DNA of 64,000 nt from Variovorax sp. PAMC 28711 (GCF_001577265.1 NZ_CP014517.1:1603001-1667000); one strand, 5' to 3'; shown: positions 48,226 to 57,450, counted from the first letter of the stretch. Notes: generated by a model from the sequence alone, not told the origin. A program made the numbers and translations.

Positions 48226-49725
48226 ATGACACGCCGCGAACTGCTTCGCCTGCTGGCCGCCGCCGGCAGCGCCCCGCTCCTCGCCCCCTGGGCCCACGCG
48301 CTCGCGCCGGCAGACGACTGGCTCGCCCAGTTCGATGCCGCCACGCCCGACTGGAAAGCCGGTTTCGCCAACCTGTCCGGCGACCTGCCGCCCGTGCGCG
48401 CGACCGTGCGCGGACGCTTTCCCGACGCGCTGAGCGGCACCTTCTTTCGCACCGGCCCGGCGGGCCACGAACTCGGCGGCGAGCGCTACCACCACTGGTT
48501 CGACGGCGACGGCATGACGCAACGCTTCGCGATCGACCGCGGTGAGGTCGTGCACCAGGGCCGCTTCGTCGCGACGCCCAAACGCGTGGCTGAAGTGCGC
48601 GCCGGCCGGCGCCTCACCGAAGCCTTCGGCACCGTGCCGCGCGGATCGACGCCGCCGGATTCGCCCGACAGCATGAACGTCGCGAACATCAGCGTGCTGC
48701 CGCTCGGCGGCGAACTGCTCGCGCTGTGGGAAGGCGGTTCGGCCACGCGGCTCGACCCACGCACGCTGGAGACGCGCGGCCTGAAGACCTGGCGACCCGA
48801 CCTCGCCGGCCTGCCGTTCTCGGCCCACCCGAAGGTCGATCCGGACGGCACCGTGTGGAATTTCGGCGTCGGTTCCGGCAAGGGTTTGCTGGTGCTGTGG
48901 GAGGTCGCGCCCGACGGCGCGCTGCGCCGGGCCGACGGCGTGCCGGTGACCGACCTGTCGATGGTCCACGATTTCGCCGTGACCGACCGGCACCTCGTGT
49001 TCCTGATGCCACCACTGATCTACGACGCCGAGCGCAAAAAGGCGGGCGCGAGCTTTCTCGATGCCCACGTGTGGCGCCCCGAACTCGGCATGCGCGTGCT
49101 CGTCATCGACAAGAAGGACTGGTCGAAACGCCAGACCCTCGCCTTGCCCGCAGGTTTTCTGTTCCACCTGGGCAATGCGTGGTCGGAAGACACGGCCGGC
49201 GGCACGGTGATCCACCTCGACTACGTTCGTTCGGCCGACGCCACCTCCGTCTTCACCTCCAGCCGCGAAGTGATGCGCGGCCGGCGGGTGCGCGCACCGG
49301 AGCCGCAGCTCACCGTGGTGACGCTGAACCTCGGCACCGGCCTGGCGACGCAAAACGTGTTGCCGCTCGAAGCCGAGTTCCCGCGCATCGATCCGCGGCA
49401 GGTGGGCCTGAGGCACCGCCATGTGTTGCACGCGACCGGCGTGCTCGACGCGCGCCCCGGCTTCACCGCGATCGCGCGCACCGACATCGACCGGGGCACC
49501 AGCGAGCGCTTCGTGTACGGACCGAACGCGATGGTCGAAGAGCACGTCTTCGTGCCGGACGGGCTAGGCGCCGGATGGGTGCTCGGCACCGTACTCGACC
49601 TCGCGCAAAAAAAGACGGTGCTGTCGTGCTTCGCCGCCGACGCACTGGGCAGCGGACCGGTCGCGCAGGCCACCTTGCCCTACGCGCTGCCGCTCGGGCT
49701 GCACGGCGTGTTCGTGGCGGCTTGA
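48226..49725 (+). CDS. Carotenoid cleavage dioxygenase family protein (Tat-exported)
   Basis: 499-residue enzyme of the carotenoid oxygenase (RPE65/apocarotenoid 15,15'-oxygenase) family. The N-terminus TRRELLRLLAAAGSAPLLAP is a twin-arginine signal. The four iron-binding histidines can be placed: FSAHPKVDPDG, SMVHDFAVTD, FLFHLGNAW and the C-terminal GLHGVFV. A seven-bladed propeller fits the length. The substrate may be a carotenoid or a stilbene/lignin-type alkene, since periplasmic members are not well studied. It is linked to the DUF2141 gene. Confidence 0.9.
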   Translation: MTRRELLRLLAAAGSAPLLAPWAHALAPADDWLAQFDAATPDWKAGFANLSGDLPPVRATVRGRFPDALSGTFFRTGPAGHELGGERYHHWFDGDGMTQRFAIDRGEVVHQGRFVATPKRVAEVRAGRRLTEAFGTVPRGSTPPDSPDSMNVANISVLPLGGELLALWEGGSATRLDPRTLETRGLKTWRPDLAGLPFSAHPKVDPDGTVWNFGVGSGKGLLVLWEVAPDGALRRADGVPVTDLSMVHDFAVTDRHLVFLMPPLIYDAERKKAGASFLDAHVWRPELGMRVLVIDKKDWSKRQTLALPAGFLFHLGNAWSEDTAGGTVIHLDYVRSADATSVFTSSREVMRGRRVRAPEPQLTVVTLNLGTGLATQNVLPLEAEFPRIDPRQVGLRHRHVLHATGVLDARPGFTAIARTDIDRGTSERFVYGPNAMVEEHVFVPDGLGAGWVLGTVLDLAQKKTVLSCFAADALGSGPVAQATLPYALPLGLHGVFVAA

Positions 49726-49748
49726 GACGCCTGCGCCCACCAGCCCAG

Positions 49749-51029
49749 TCAATCGGTCGTGAAGACGGTCAGCACGCCGGTGTAGCCGTACAGGTGATGG
49801 CGTGCGATCTCGCCGGCGGCGAAGAAGCCGGCGAGCGGCACGTCGCCGAGCGCGTGCCGGACGATCTGCAGTTCGGCGCCCGGTGCGCCGAAGTGCGGAC
49901 CGCCGCGCCCCGAGCAGCTCACGTACACCGCGCCGGCGATGCGCCGCGCGGGGTGCGGCGCGGCTTCGGCGTCGCCGGCCGCCACCGCGCGAGCCACCGC
50001 CAGCGTCTGCTCCTCGGGCTCCAGCTCTTCGCGGATTTCCGCGCAGATGCGCATCAGGTCGGCGCGCGCCGCCTGTGCATTGCGCCGGCAGAAGGTCATG
50101 CGCGTGCCGGCCTCGACATGTTCGGCGATGGCGATGCCACGCCGCGTCGGGTCGAGCCCGATGATGTGGCGCACCAGCACGTCGGCGCCCAGGTCACCGG
50201 TGCGGCGCACGCCGTCGGCACCCGCATCGGCCAGGCCGACCAGCGTGGCGCGCACGGCCTCGATCGCTTCCTGGGGGCGCTCGAGCGACACCTGCAGATC
50301 GTCGAGCAGCACGTCGAGCGCCGCGACGCCGTCGATCTTCAGAATCAGGTTGCCGTCCGCTTCGGTAATCTCGCGCTGGCGCGGCGCACCGCTGCGGGAA
50401 AACGGCTGACAGCCCTGGGTGACGCGCGACACCACGCGAACGCCTTCACCGAACACCACGCCCGACAGACCGCCCGAGAACACCCCGCCGGCGGCGCCGT
50501 GGCCCTTGATGTTCCCGTTGCCGCCGACTGCGAATTGCAGCGCGCCCTCGCGCCCCGAAGACAAGCCGCCGAACAGGTAGCCCGTGTCGGTGCGGCCTGC
50601 CATCTCGCCGATCAGTTCGGAGAGTTCGGGCGTCGCCGGGTCGGCGTGCACCAGCGCCGTGTGCGCCTCGAAGCCGGCCATCTCGGCGCTGCCCAGCGGC
50701 GCGACGCCGGAGAACACGCGGTATTGATCGCTCGGCAGCGCGCAGAGCATCAGGCTGATGCCGGGCTCGTCGAAGTACTCGGCGTTGTTGGCGGCCACGC
50801 CGATGCCGACCGTGCCAGACCAGTCGGTCACCTCGGGCAGCTCGGCGCTCAGGTGGTCGAGGATGTCCTGCGCCTCGCCAGCGTAGTGGTCGGTGATGTA
50901 GAGCAGGCCCAGCGTGGGCGACGACGCGTACTCGGGCAGCGCCATCTGCGCGCGCAGCTGCGCAAGCACGAGGCCCGCCGCCATGCGCCATTGCGGATGG
51001 GTGGCGTGGCCGGAGGGGAACAATTTCAT
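49749..51029 (-). CDS. FIST N/C-domain sensory protein
   Basis: 426-residue stand-alone FIST protein. The FIST N domain (about residues 30-225) includes DWSGTVGIGVAANNAEYFDE and GYLFGGLSSGREGALQF; the FIST C domain (about 240-410) includes YVSCSGRGGPHFGAPGAELQ and PLAGFFAAGEIARHHLYGYT. FIST domains are predicted to bind small ligands such as amino acids. No kinase, cyclase or chemotaxis domain is attached. It follows the PhaM gene by four bases on the same strand, so it may be co-expressed with it. Confidence 0.9.
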   Translation of the reverse strand: MKLFPSGHATHPQWRMAAGLVLAQLRAQMALPEYASSPTLGLLYITDHYAGEAQDILDHLSAELPEVTDWSGTVGIGVAANNAEYFDEPGISLMLCALPSDQYRVFSGVAPLGSAEMAGFEAHTALVHADPATPELSELIGEMAGRTDTGYLFGGLSSGREGALQFAVGGNGNIKGHGAAGGVFSGGLSGVVFGEGVRVVSRVTQGCQPFSRSGAPRQREITEADGNLILKIDGVAALDVLLDDLQVSLERPQEAIEAVRATLVGLADAGADGVRRTGDLGADVLVRHIIGLDPTRRGIAIAEHVEAGTRMTFCRRNAQAARADLMRICAEIREELEPEEQTLAVARAVAAGDAEAAPHPARRIAGAVYVSCSGRGGPHFGAPGAELQIVRHALGDVPLAGFFAAGEIARHHLYGYTGVLTVFTTD

Positions 51030-51033
51030 GGAT

Positions 51034-51669
51034 TCAGCGTTTGGAGGCCGGTCGCTTGCGCGCGGCAGTGGATGTTTTGGCGGGCGCCTTCTTCGCAGTC
51101 GCGCGCTTTCGGGCGACGGGTGCCGTTTTCTCGGCAGCGGCAGGCATCTTGAGGTGGGCGGCGTCCTGCAACGCCGATGCGGCGATCTGCTGGAACTGCT
51201 GGGTGAGCGAGCCCCACCACTTGAGCGGATCGACCACGCCGGGGGCGGCCGGTTCGGCCGTCTTGTGCATATCGGCTGATTTCGCCTCGGGTTCGGCTTG
51301 CGGCTCGGGTTCCGGTTCGGGCGCGGGCGTCGTCGCTGCAGCCGGTGCGGCGGCCCGCGTGAACGCGCTCGCGATGTCTTCCATGCGCACGTTCATGCCC
51401 CGCAGCGTGGAGAGCGTCATCTTCTGCACTTCGAGCGCCTGGATGGTGGCCTTGAGCGCATGGCCGTTTTGTTCGAGCCAGTACTGCACCGTCTTGAGCT
51501 CCTGGATGCGCTTGTCGACCTCCTCGACACTGAGCGTCGGCGCGACCCAGTTCGAGAGGCCGGGAATGGCGCTTCCGCTGCCACTGCCGCCACCCGTCGT
51601 GAGGTTCTTGAGGAAGTCGAAACCGGGGACGAACTGGCTGAACGCGAAGGGTTTGGCGGTGTCGCTCAT
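51034..51669 (-). CDS. phaM: PhaM-family PHA granule regulatory protein
   Basis: 211-residue PhaM, which in Ralstonia binds polyhydroxyalkanoate granules, activates PHA synthase and tethers granules to the nucleoid. The N-terminal conserved part includes QFVPGFDFLKNLTTGG and WVAPTLSVEEVDKRIQELKT, and a helical middle (VQYWLEQNGHALKATIQALE). A Pro/Glu linker (about residues 113-130) leads to WWGSLTQQFQQIAASAL, and the C-terminus is a Lys/Ala-rich tail (KRATAKKAPAKTSTAARKRP) suited to DNA binding. No phaC is in the window, so the role rests on family. Confidence 0.88.
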   Translation of the reverse strand: MSDTAKPFAFSQFVPGFDFLKNLTTGGGSGSGSAIPGLSNWVAPTLSVEEVDKRIQELKTVQYWLEQNGHALKATIQALEVQKMTLSTLRGMNVRMEDIASAFTRAAAPAAATTPAPEPEPEPQAEPEAKSADMHKTAEPAAPGVVDPLKWWGSLTQQFQQIAASALQDAAHLKMPAAAEKTAPVARKRATAKKAPAKTSTAARKRPASKR

Positions 51670-51731
51670 GACAAATGTCTCCAGGAGTTTCTTGTCGCGT
51701 CAGCTTACTCCAAGGGACCGCGACTGCCCCC

Positions 51732-52217
51732 TCAGTGCTTGTGGTCCATGGGCATCGCGGCGGCCGTCGCGGGCGCACCGACCGGCAGGGTCAGGTCCAT
51801 CGAACTCTTCGCGCCTTTGGCGTCTTCGAAACGCAGCGTGAGCGGCACGGTGGCGCCCTTCGGCAATGCGGCTTTCAGGTCCATCAACATGACGTGGTAA
51901 CCACCCGGCTTGAGTTCGACGGTCTGGCCCGCGGGCAGCGGCAAGCCGTCTTTCAGCGCGCGCATCTTCATGGTGTCGCCGTCCATCTTCATTTCGTGCA
52001 CTTCGGCCACGCCGGCCGCGGGCGTCGAGACGCCGACCAGCGTGGTCCCGGCCGGCGCGGTGAGTTTCATGAAGGCGCCGGTACCGCTCTGGCCGGGCAC
52101 CGACTGGCGCACCCAGCCGTCGCGCACCTGCACTGCGGGGGCTTGAGAAAAAGAGGTTGTGGCGCCGGCCAGCAGTGCGCAGGCCGCGATGGTTTTGAGA
52201 GCAGTTTTAAAGGTCAT
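51732..52217 (-). CDS. Periplasmic copper chaperone PCu(A)C
   Basis: 161-residue exported copper chaperone that delivers Cu(I) to cytochrome oxidase. The signal peptide ends about residue 25 (TTSFSQA). The metal motif is HEMKMDGDTMKM then GGYHVMLMDL, the His/Met set of the family. The tail MPMDHKH is His/Met-rich. It is nearly a copy of the C-terminal half of the adjacent YcnI-PCuAC gene. It is the last gene of the copper operon. Confidence 0.93.
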   Translation of the reverse strand: MTFKTALKTIAACALLAGATTSFSQAPAVQVRDGWVRQSVPGQSGTGAFMKLTAPAGTTLVGVSTPAAGVAEVHEMKMDGDTMKMRALKDGLPLPAGQTVELKPGGYHVMLMDLKAALPKGATVPLTLRFEDAKGAKSSMDLTLPVGAPATAAAMPMDHKH

Positions 52218-52288
52218 CAGTGTCTTTCAGGAAAAGTGCGACTCGAAGTGGCCGCCGGAGTTCAGTGATCCGAAAGCGAGCGACCCTT

Positions 52289-53182
52289 TCAATGCACATG
52301 CCCCTGTGCAGCGGCCGCCGCGCCGTCGGGCGCGCCGACCGGCACGTCGACCTCGCGTGTGCTGTCGGCGCCCTTCGCGTCCTTGAAGCGCAGCGTCAGC
52401 GGCACGGTCGCGCCCTTGGGCATCGGCTGCTTCAGGTCCATCAGCATCACGTGGTAGCCGCTCGGCTTGAGTTCGATCACTTGCCGCGGCGGCAACTCGA
52501 GGCCGCCCTGCACCGCGCGCATCTTCATGGTGTCGCCCTCCATCTTCATTTCGTGCACCTCGGCGACGCCCGCGGCCGGCGTCGAGACGCCGACGAGGCG
52601 GGCGCCCGACGGGGCGCTGAGCGTCATGAAGGCGCCGGTGCCGCTCTGTCCGGCGACGGTCGGCCGGATCCAGGCGTCCTTGATGTCGACGGCCGCGACG
52701 CCGGGCGCCAGCACATCGAGGCGCGCGGCCGGGAAGGCGAGCTTTTCGCTGGCGGCGCCGGTGGGCAGTTGCGCCCAGTCGGCACTGCCGGTGTCGCAGC
52801 TTTGCAGCACCTTGAAGTACAGCGGTCCCGGCGTGGCGGTGAGCTTGCCGCGCACGATGAATTCCGCGCGCTCGGCGCCCGGCAAGGCAGTAGCCGGACT
52901 GTCAGCCGTCCAGCGCACTTCGCCGTCGCCGGACCGCTGCACCTCGAGCTTCCAGCCTTTGCGCGCCTGCGCATCGGTCAGCGTGAAACCACGAGGCAGG
53001 CGCACCGACACGCCGGTGGTGGCTGCGGCGTCCTTGCAGGCATGGCCGACGCGGAAGGCGGCTTCGTAGTCGGTGCCGGCCGTGGCACCGCCGGGCGGCA
53101 GGGTGATGTGCGCGGTCGCACTGCCGGCAGCGGCCAGGACGGCGGTGGCGGCGAGCGCCTGGCGGATGAAAAGTCGCGTCAT
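52289..53182 (-). CDS. YcnI (DUF1775) - PCu(A)C fusion copper protein
   Basis: 297-residue exported two-domain copper protein. The signal peptide ends SATA so that His is the first mature residue (HITLPPGGATAGTDYEAAFR), the copper-binding N-terminus of YcnI proteins. The DUF1775 domain reaches about residue 155. Then a PCu(A)C domain follows (about 170-290) with HEMKMEGDTMKM and SGYHVMLMDLKQPMPKGATV, ending in a His-containing QGHVH. The two PCuAC domains in this operon are recent duplicates by their near-identity. Start is ATG 53182; upstream in-frame sequence is antisense-shadow in the receptor gene. It probably supplies periplasmic copper. Confidence 0.92.
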   Translation of the reverse strand: MTRLFIRQALAATAVLAAAGSATAHITLPPGGATAGTDYEAAFRVGHACKDAAATTGVSVRLPRGFTLTDAQARKGWKLEVQRSGDGEVRWTADSPATALPGAERAEFIVRGKLTATPGPLYFKVLQSCDTGSADWAQLPTGAASEKLAFPAARLDVLAPGVAAVDIKDAWIRPTVAGQSGTGAFMTLSAPSGARLVGVSTPAAGVAEVHEMKMEGDTMKMRAVQGGLELPPRQVIELKPSGYHVMLMDLKQPMPKGATVPLTLRFKDAKGADSTREVDVPVGAPDGAAAAAQGHVH

Positions 53183-53202
53183 GTCAGTTCCTTCGGGTCG
53201 GG

Positions 53203-55515
53203 TCACAGGTCCCACCGCAGCTCGGCGGTGTAGGTGCGCTGCGGATAGGGATGGAAATTCCAGTACTTGTCGTTGTTCGCGTTGTCGATGCCGACGGCGG
53301 CCGACCACTGCTTGCTGATCTGGTAGCGCGCGCGCAGGTCGACGGTGAAATACTTGCTCGCGCCGAAGTACGCGTTGGCGTTGACGTCGCTGTTGTCCAG
53401 GTTCGAGTACTGCTTGCCGCTGTAGCGCGCCGCGACGGTGAGGGCCCAATGCGCATCGGGCCGGTAGGTCGCGAACAGCGTCGAGCGCCATTGCGGCACG
53501 CGCGGCTGCCACTTGCCGACGCTGGCCGGGAAGGCCGCGTTCGCCACGGTCTTCGAATTGGCGTAGGTCAGGCTGCCGCCGAGGTCGAGCCCCTTCATGA
53601 GCACGTCCTGCCCCGTGTAGGCCAGCTCGATGCCAGTGGTGCGCACCTTGTCGATGTTCTGCACGCGCGAAACGGTCGAGTTGGGGATGAGCTGGTTGAA
53701 AAGGGCGTCCTTCGTGGTTTCGTGGAACAGCGTGGCGCGGGCGAGGCCACTGCCCAGGTCTTTTTCCAGCGACAACTCGCCGGTCCACGACTTCTCGGGC
53801 TTCAGGTTCGGGTCGTTGATGAACGACAGCGCACCGCCGCTGGTCGCGCCGTACAGCTCGCCGACCGTCGGATAGCGCACCGCGCGGCCGAGCGACGCCT
53901 TGAGCACGGTGTCGTCGGCCAGCTGGTAGGCCAGCGCGGCCTTGGGCGAGGCGTCGGACTCGCTGCGCGCGGCGTAGCGCTGGAGCGACGTGGCGGTCGA
54001 GGTGAACCCATCGGTCGCCTTCCAGGCCTCGTAGCGCAGGCCGAGCACGGCCTTCCACTTCGGCGCGAAGGCCCAGCTGTCCTGCGCCCAGGCGCTGACC
54101 GTTTCGGAACGGCCGCCGACGTTGCTCACCGGCGACCACGGATTGGCCGGGCCGTCGAGCCAGCTGCCGATCACGTTCTTCTTCGCGATCGCGAGCTTGT
54201 AGGCGTCGCGGCCGATGCCGAAGTCGACGATGTGGGCGCCGCCGAGGCCCTGCGGCCGCCAGGTGCCGCGGGCGGCGAGCGTGTTCCAGCCGGTGCCGCC
54301 CTGGTCTTGTAGCGTGCCGGCGCCGCCGACGGACGCGAGCGGCAGTGCCACGGTGGGGGCGCGCTGCTGGTCCTTCGAATAGTCGTAGAGGCTCGCGGCC
54401 ACTTCCCAGTCGAACACGCCCTGCGTATGGCTCTTGACCGAGAGCCCGTGCATGGTGTGGGTCTGCGTGTCGTTGGTGAGCGGAAACGCGGTCGGCGCGA
54501 GCGTGAAGCTGCGCCCGCCGATGTTGACCGGCCCGCTGAACACCGGCTGGCCGCTGGCGTTGCGCAGGTAGCTGTCGGGCCGCCCTTCGGACGTGTTCTG
54601 CCACCAGCCCAGCGTGTAGGTCGCGCGCACGGTGGACGAGAAGTCGTAGGCCAGCTTGAGCTTGGCGTGGTCCTGAACCGTGTGGTACGCCGTGCCGCTG
54701 CCGAGCAGGTACCAAGGCGTGTGGGTGGTGTTGAGCCCGGGCACCGCGCCGGCCACCGGCGTGCCGCGTGCGCCGGCGATGCCGGAGGCCAGCGTCGCGG
54801 TCGTGAAGGTCAGCGGCTGGCCGTGGCTGTTGGTGCGGTTCACATCGATCCACCAGGACCAGTCGCCGCTTTGGCTGCCGAGCGACGCGCTGGTCTGCCA
54901 GGCGTTGTAGATCTTGCTCGCGCCGTAGAGGTCGTTGGGCTGTGACGAGTAGCCGGCCTTCACGTGCGCTTCGAGCTTTGTCGGCATGCGCGTCACGTAG
55001 TCGACCACGGCACCGGCCGAGTTGCCCGGGTACGCCGCCGAGAACGGCCCGTACATCACGTCGACCCGCTCGATTTCCTCGGGTGTGACCAGGCCCCAGC
55101 GCGGCGCGTAGTTGGTGCCGTTGGCGATGCCGTTGCCCAGGTAGTTCGACAGGAGGATGCCGTCGGCATACACCGCCGAGCGGGCGCTGTTGCCGGTGCC
55201 CGAGGCGCGCGTCGACAAGATCGCGTGGTTGTAGTCGCCGATGTAGCGCTTGCGCACCAGCAGGCTGGGCAGGTACTTGAGCGCGTCTTCGCTGTCGGTC
55301 GCATTGATGCGCGTCTCGATCTCCTCGCGCGTCACGCCTTCGATGGTGGTCGGGATCTGCGTGGGCAGCGAGGTCGGACGGCTGCCGGTGACGGTGACGA
55401 CGCCGAGCGAGCGGGTCATGCCGGAATCATCCGGCGTCTTGTCTTGCGCCCAGGTCACGGAGGCGGGGGCGCCGAAAGCCATGGCAAGCGCCAGGGCGAG
55501 GGGTGTTCTTCTCAC
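53203..55515 (-). CDS. TonB-dependent outer-membrane receptor (probably copper)
   Basis: 770-residue receptor with a signal peptide ending TWAQD. The plug domain includes LGVVTVTGSRPTSLPTQIPT and SNYLGNGIANGTNYAPRWGL. The large beta-barrel ends YTAELRWDL, with a final Leu rather than the usual Phe. Placement between DUF2946 and two PCuAC-type copper proteins suggests copper or a copper chelate as cargo, like OprC-type receptors. The ligand is inferred from context; siderophore uptake is an alternative. The window shows no Fur- or Cue-type box I would defend. Confidence 0.9.
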   Translation of the reverse strand: MRRTPLALALAMAFGAPASVTWAQDKTPDDSGMTRSLGVVTVTGSRPTSLPTQIPTTIEGVTREEIETRINATDSEDALKYLPSLLVRKRYIGDYNHAILSTRASGTGNSARSAVYADGILLSNYLGNGIANGTNYAPRWGLVTPEEIERVDVMYGPFSAAYPGNSAGAVVDYVTRMPTKLEAHVKAGYSSQPNDLYGASKIYNAWQTSASLGSQSGDWSWWIDVNRTNSHGQPLTFTTATLASGIAGARGTPVAGAVPGLNTTHTPWYLLGSGTAYHTVQDHAKLKLAYDFSSTVRATYTLGWWQNTSEGRPDSYLRNASGQPVFSGPVNIGGRSFTLAPTAFPLTNDTQTHTMHGLSVKSHTQGVFDWEVAASLYDYSKDQQRAPTVALPLASVGGAGTLQDQGGTGWNTLAARGTWRPQGLGGAHIVDFGIGRDAYKLAIAKKNVIGSWLDGPANPWSPVSNVGGRSETVSAWAQDSWAFAPKWKAVLGLRYEAWKATDGFTSTATSLQRYAARSESDASPKAALAYQLADDTVLKASLGRAVRYPTVGELYGATSGGALSFINDPNLKPEKSWTGELSLEKDLGSGLARATLFHETTKDALFNQLIPNSTVSRVQNIDKVRTTGIELAYTGQDVLMKGLDLGGSLTYANSKTVANAAFPASVGKWQPRVPQWRSTLFATYRPDAHWALTVAARYSGKQYSNLDNSDVNANAYFGASKYFTVDLRARYQISKQWSAAVGIDNANNDKYWNFHPYPQRTYTAELRWDL

Positions 55516-55589
55516 GGGAAACTCCTGAAATCTTCAAGCCGAATCGGCCGAGCGCACGCACCGGGGCGCGCGCTGCGAAAAAGAAAGCG

Positions 55590-55961
55590 TCAGGAGAAAG
55601 CGGGAGGCCCGCGCGCCGGCAAGGGCGCTGCGGTGGCCGCGGCGATGCGCGCGGCGGGGATCGATTGAACGGCGCGCGCCAGCGGCTGCAGCGTCGGCAC
55701 GTCGGCCAGCGGGGTGGCTGGCGGCGGCGCGCCGGTCAGCACGCACAGCGGGCAGTCCATGTGCGAGGCGCCCATTTCCTGCGCGCCGTCGTCGGTCTGC
55801 ACGATCACCTTGACCGCGCCGGCCGCCGAGCACACAAGTTCCATGGCCTGCGGCTTGACGACCGGCGAAGCGACCGCCACGCCGAGCGACAACACGAACC
55901 ACGTCAGCACGACCCGCCCGACGAGGGCGAGGAAGCGGGAGTGGCGCAGGAAAGCGGGCAT
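55590..55961 (-). CDS. DUF2946 family protein
   Basis: 123-residue protein with an N-terminal hydrophobic segment (about residues 10-33) and the conserved HMDCPLC (Cys70 and Cys73). DUF2946 proteins are commonly linked to copper-uptake receptors in betaproteobacteria. The C-terminal 40 residues are Pro/Ala-rich. It is the first gene of the copper operon, 74 bases ahead of the TonB receptor. Function unknown; a metal or redox role for the CPLC pair is likely. Confidence 0.85.
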   Translation of the reverse strand: MPAFLRHSRFLALVGRVVLTWFVLSLGVAVASPVVKPQAMELVCSAAGAVKVIVQTDDGAQEMGASHMDCPLCVLTGAPPPATPLADVPTLQPLARAVQSIPAARIAAATAAPLPARGPPAFS

Positions 55962-55986
55962 GGAGGCGGCGATTATGGCGCGCGCG

Positions 55987-56967
55987 TCAGGGCGCCGGAA
56001 ACACCGGCGTCACGACAAAGCCGCGCGCGGCCATCAACGCCGGCAGGCCCACGGTGCCGGCCATGTGCAGCGCACCGACCGCGGCGAACACGCGCTGGCC
56101 CCTGGCGTGCAGCGCCGCGATGCCGTCGGCGAGGCCGGGGTTGCGGTCGTCGAGCAGGCGACGCAGTGCACGCTCATCGGCGGGAGTTTTCACGCAGTCG
56201 CACCACGCGCGGTAGCTGGCGAGCTCGGTCCAGTCGCTGCGGGCCCAGGCGTTGGCGAGACGCAGCGTCAGGTCGCGTGCGCTGCCCGACTCCAGCTGGT
56301 CCAGTGCTTCATCGAGCTCCGCGATTTCTTCGGCTTCGTCGTCGCCCAGCAGCGCCTCGAGCTGGTCGCGCGCGGTTTCGAGCGCGACCACCGGTTGCTG
56401 GCCGGTGCGCGCCCGCATCGTGAGGTAGCGCTCGCTGCCGTACTGCTCGTACAGCCCGTCGTTGCGCACCGCGAGACCGGCCAGCGCCATGACCTGCAGC
56501 GTCGGCCGCAGGCGGGCGAGCGATCCTTCGGGCAGGCAGGCGGCGGCCACCTGCCGATCGAGCCGGCGCTGGCGCTCCGGCGTCAGCATGCGCGCAAGCA
56601 CACCGGCATCGCTCGCGTCGGTGAAGGCCTTCAGAGAGGCCGGGTCGGCCATGTCGAGCTCGAGGGCCAGCGTGTCGCTGTCGCCGAGCGCGCCGAGCAG
56701 CCGCGGGCCCTGGAAATACCAGTCGGGCCTGCCGACGTGCATCGTTCCGTAGAGCCACGAGGAACGACCGTCTTTCTCGATGCGCCAGAGGAAACCGCGA
56801 TCGGCCGGGCGCTTCGACGCAGCCTGCAGATCGGCCATGGACGGCGGCGCCGGCAACGCACAGGGCGGCGCCGCCGCCGGCTGAGCCAGCGCCGCGGCGG
56901 CGCCGAGCGCGCAAGCCCACCCGAGCACGACAGAACGCAGGGTCGAGGAGACAAGGGAAGGCGTCAT
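55987..56967 (-). CDS. TraB/GumN family protein
   Basis: 326-residue exported protein, signal peptide ending AAAALAQ. Family motifs are SSWLYGTMHVGRPDWYFQGP near residue 70 and the C-terminal FAAVGALHMAGTVGLPALMA with the GxLHxxG metal-binding pattern. TraB proteins of this group may be Tiki-like metalloproteases, but the bacterial activity is unproved. It lies just downstream of a divergent VOC gene and 25 bases upstream of DUF2946 on the same strand. Confidence 0.9.
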   Translation of the reverse strand: MTPSLVSSTLRSVVLGWACALGAAAALAQPAAAPPCALPAPPSMADLQAASKRPADRGFLWRIEKDGRSSWLYGTMHVGRPDWYFQGPRLLGALGDSDTLALELDMADPASLKAFTDASDAGVLARMLTPERQRRLDRQVAAACLPEGSLARLRPTLQVMALAGLAVRNDGLYEQYGSERYLTMRARTGQQPVVALETARDQLEALLGDDEAEEIAELDEALDQLESGSARDLTLRLANAWARSDWTELASYRAWCDCVKTPADERALRRLLDDRNPGLADGIAALHARGQRVFAAVGALHMAGTVGLPALMAARGFVVTPVFPAP

Positions 56968-57026
56968 GCAGTGCAGCGGGATCGGTTTGCGGCCATTCTG
57001 TCAGCCGCCGCCCGATAATTCAGCGC

Positions 57027-57443
57027 ATGACCACGCCCCTCTTCCACCTCGCCTTCCATGTCCGCGACCTGAACGAAGCGCGCCGTTTCTACGGCGGCGT
57101 GCTCGGCTGCACCGAAGGCCGCAGCACCGACACCTGGGTCGACTTCGACTTCTTCTCACACCAGATTTCGCTGCACCTGGGCGAGCCGTTCGCCACCGCG
57201 AACACCGGCCGAGTCGGCGACGTGATGGTGCCGATGCCGCACTTCGGCCTCGCGATGGATCTGGCCGAATGGAAGACGATGGCGGCCCGCCTGGAAGCCG
57301 CGAACACCGACTTCGTGCTCAAGCCGCAGGTGCGCTTCGAGGGCCAGCCCGGCGAGCAGTGGACGATGTTTTTCCGCGATCCGTCGGGCAACCCGATCGA
57401 GGTCAAGGGCTTCCGGTCGCTCGCCAGCGTGTACGACAAGTGA
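57027..57443 (+). CDS. VOC (glyoxalase/bleomycin-resistance) family protein
   Basis: 138-residue vicinal-oxygen-chelate protein. Two beta-alpha-beta-beta-beta modules are visible; metal ligands may be His of FHLAFHVRDLNEARRFYG, His of MPHFGLAMDL and Glu of GNPIEVKGFRSL. Metal-dependent dioxygenase, isomerase or glyoxalase are all possible; no substrate can be named. It is followed after seven bases by marC. Confidence 0.9.
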   Translation: MTTPLFHLAFHVRDLNEARRFYGGVLGCTEGRSTDTWVDFDFFSHQISLHLGEPFATANTGRVGDVMVPMPHFGLAMDLAEWKTMAARLEAANTDFVLKPQVRFEGQPGEQWTMFFRDPSGNPIEVKGFRSLASVYDK

Positions 57444-57450
57444 GCACGGT

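Noticed and set aside
53183..54853. Upstream extension of the YcnI-PCuAC frame to a 854-codon protein
   Set aside because: The extra part lies in another frame of the TonB receptor gene and lacks motifs; the signal peptide at 53182 fixes the start.
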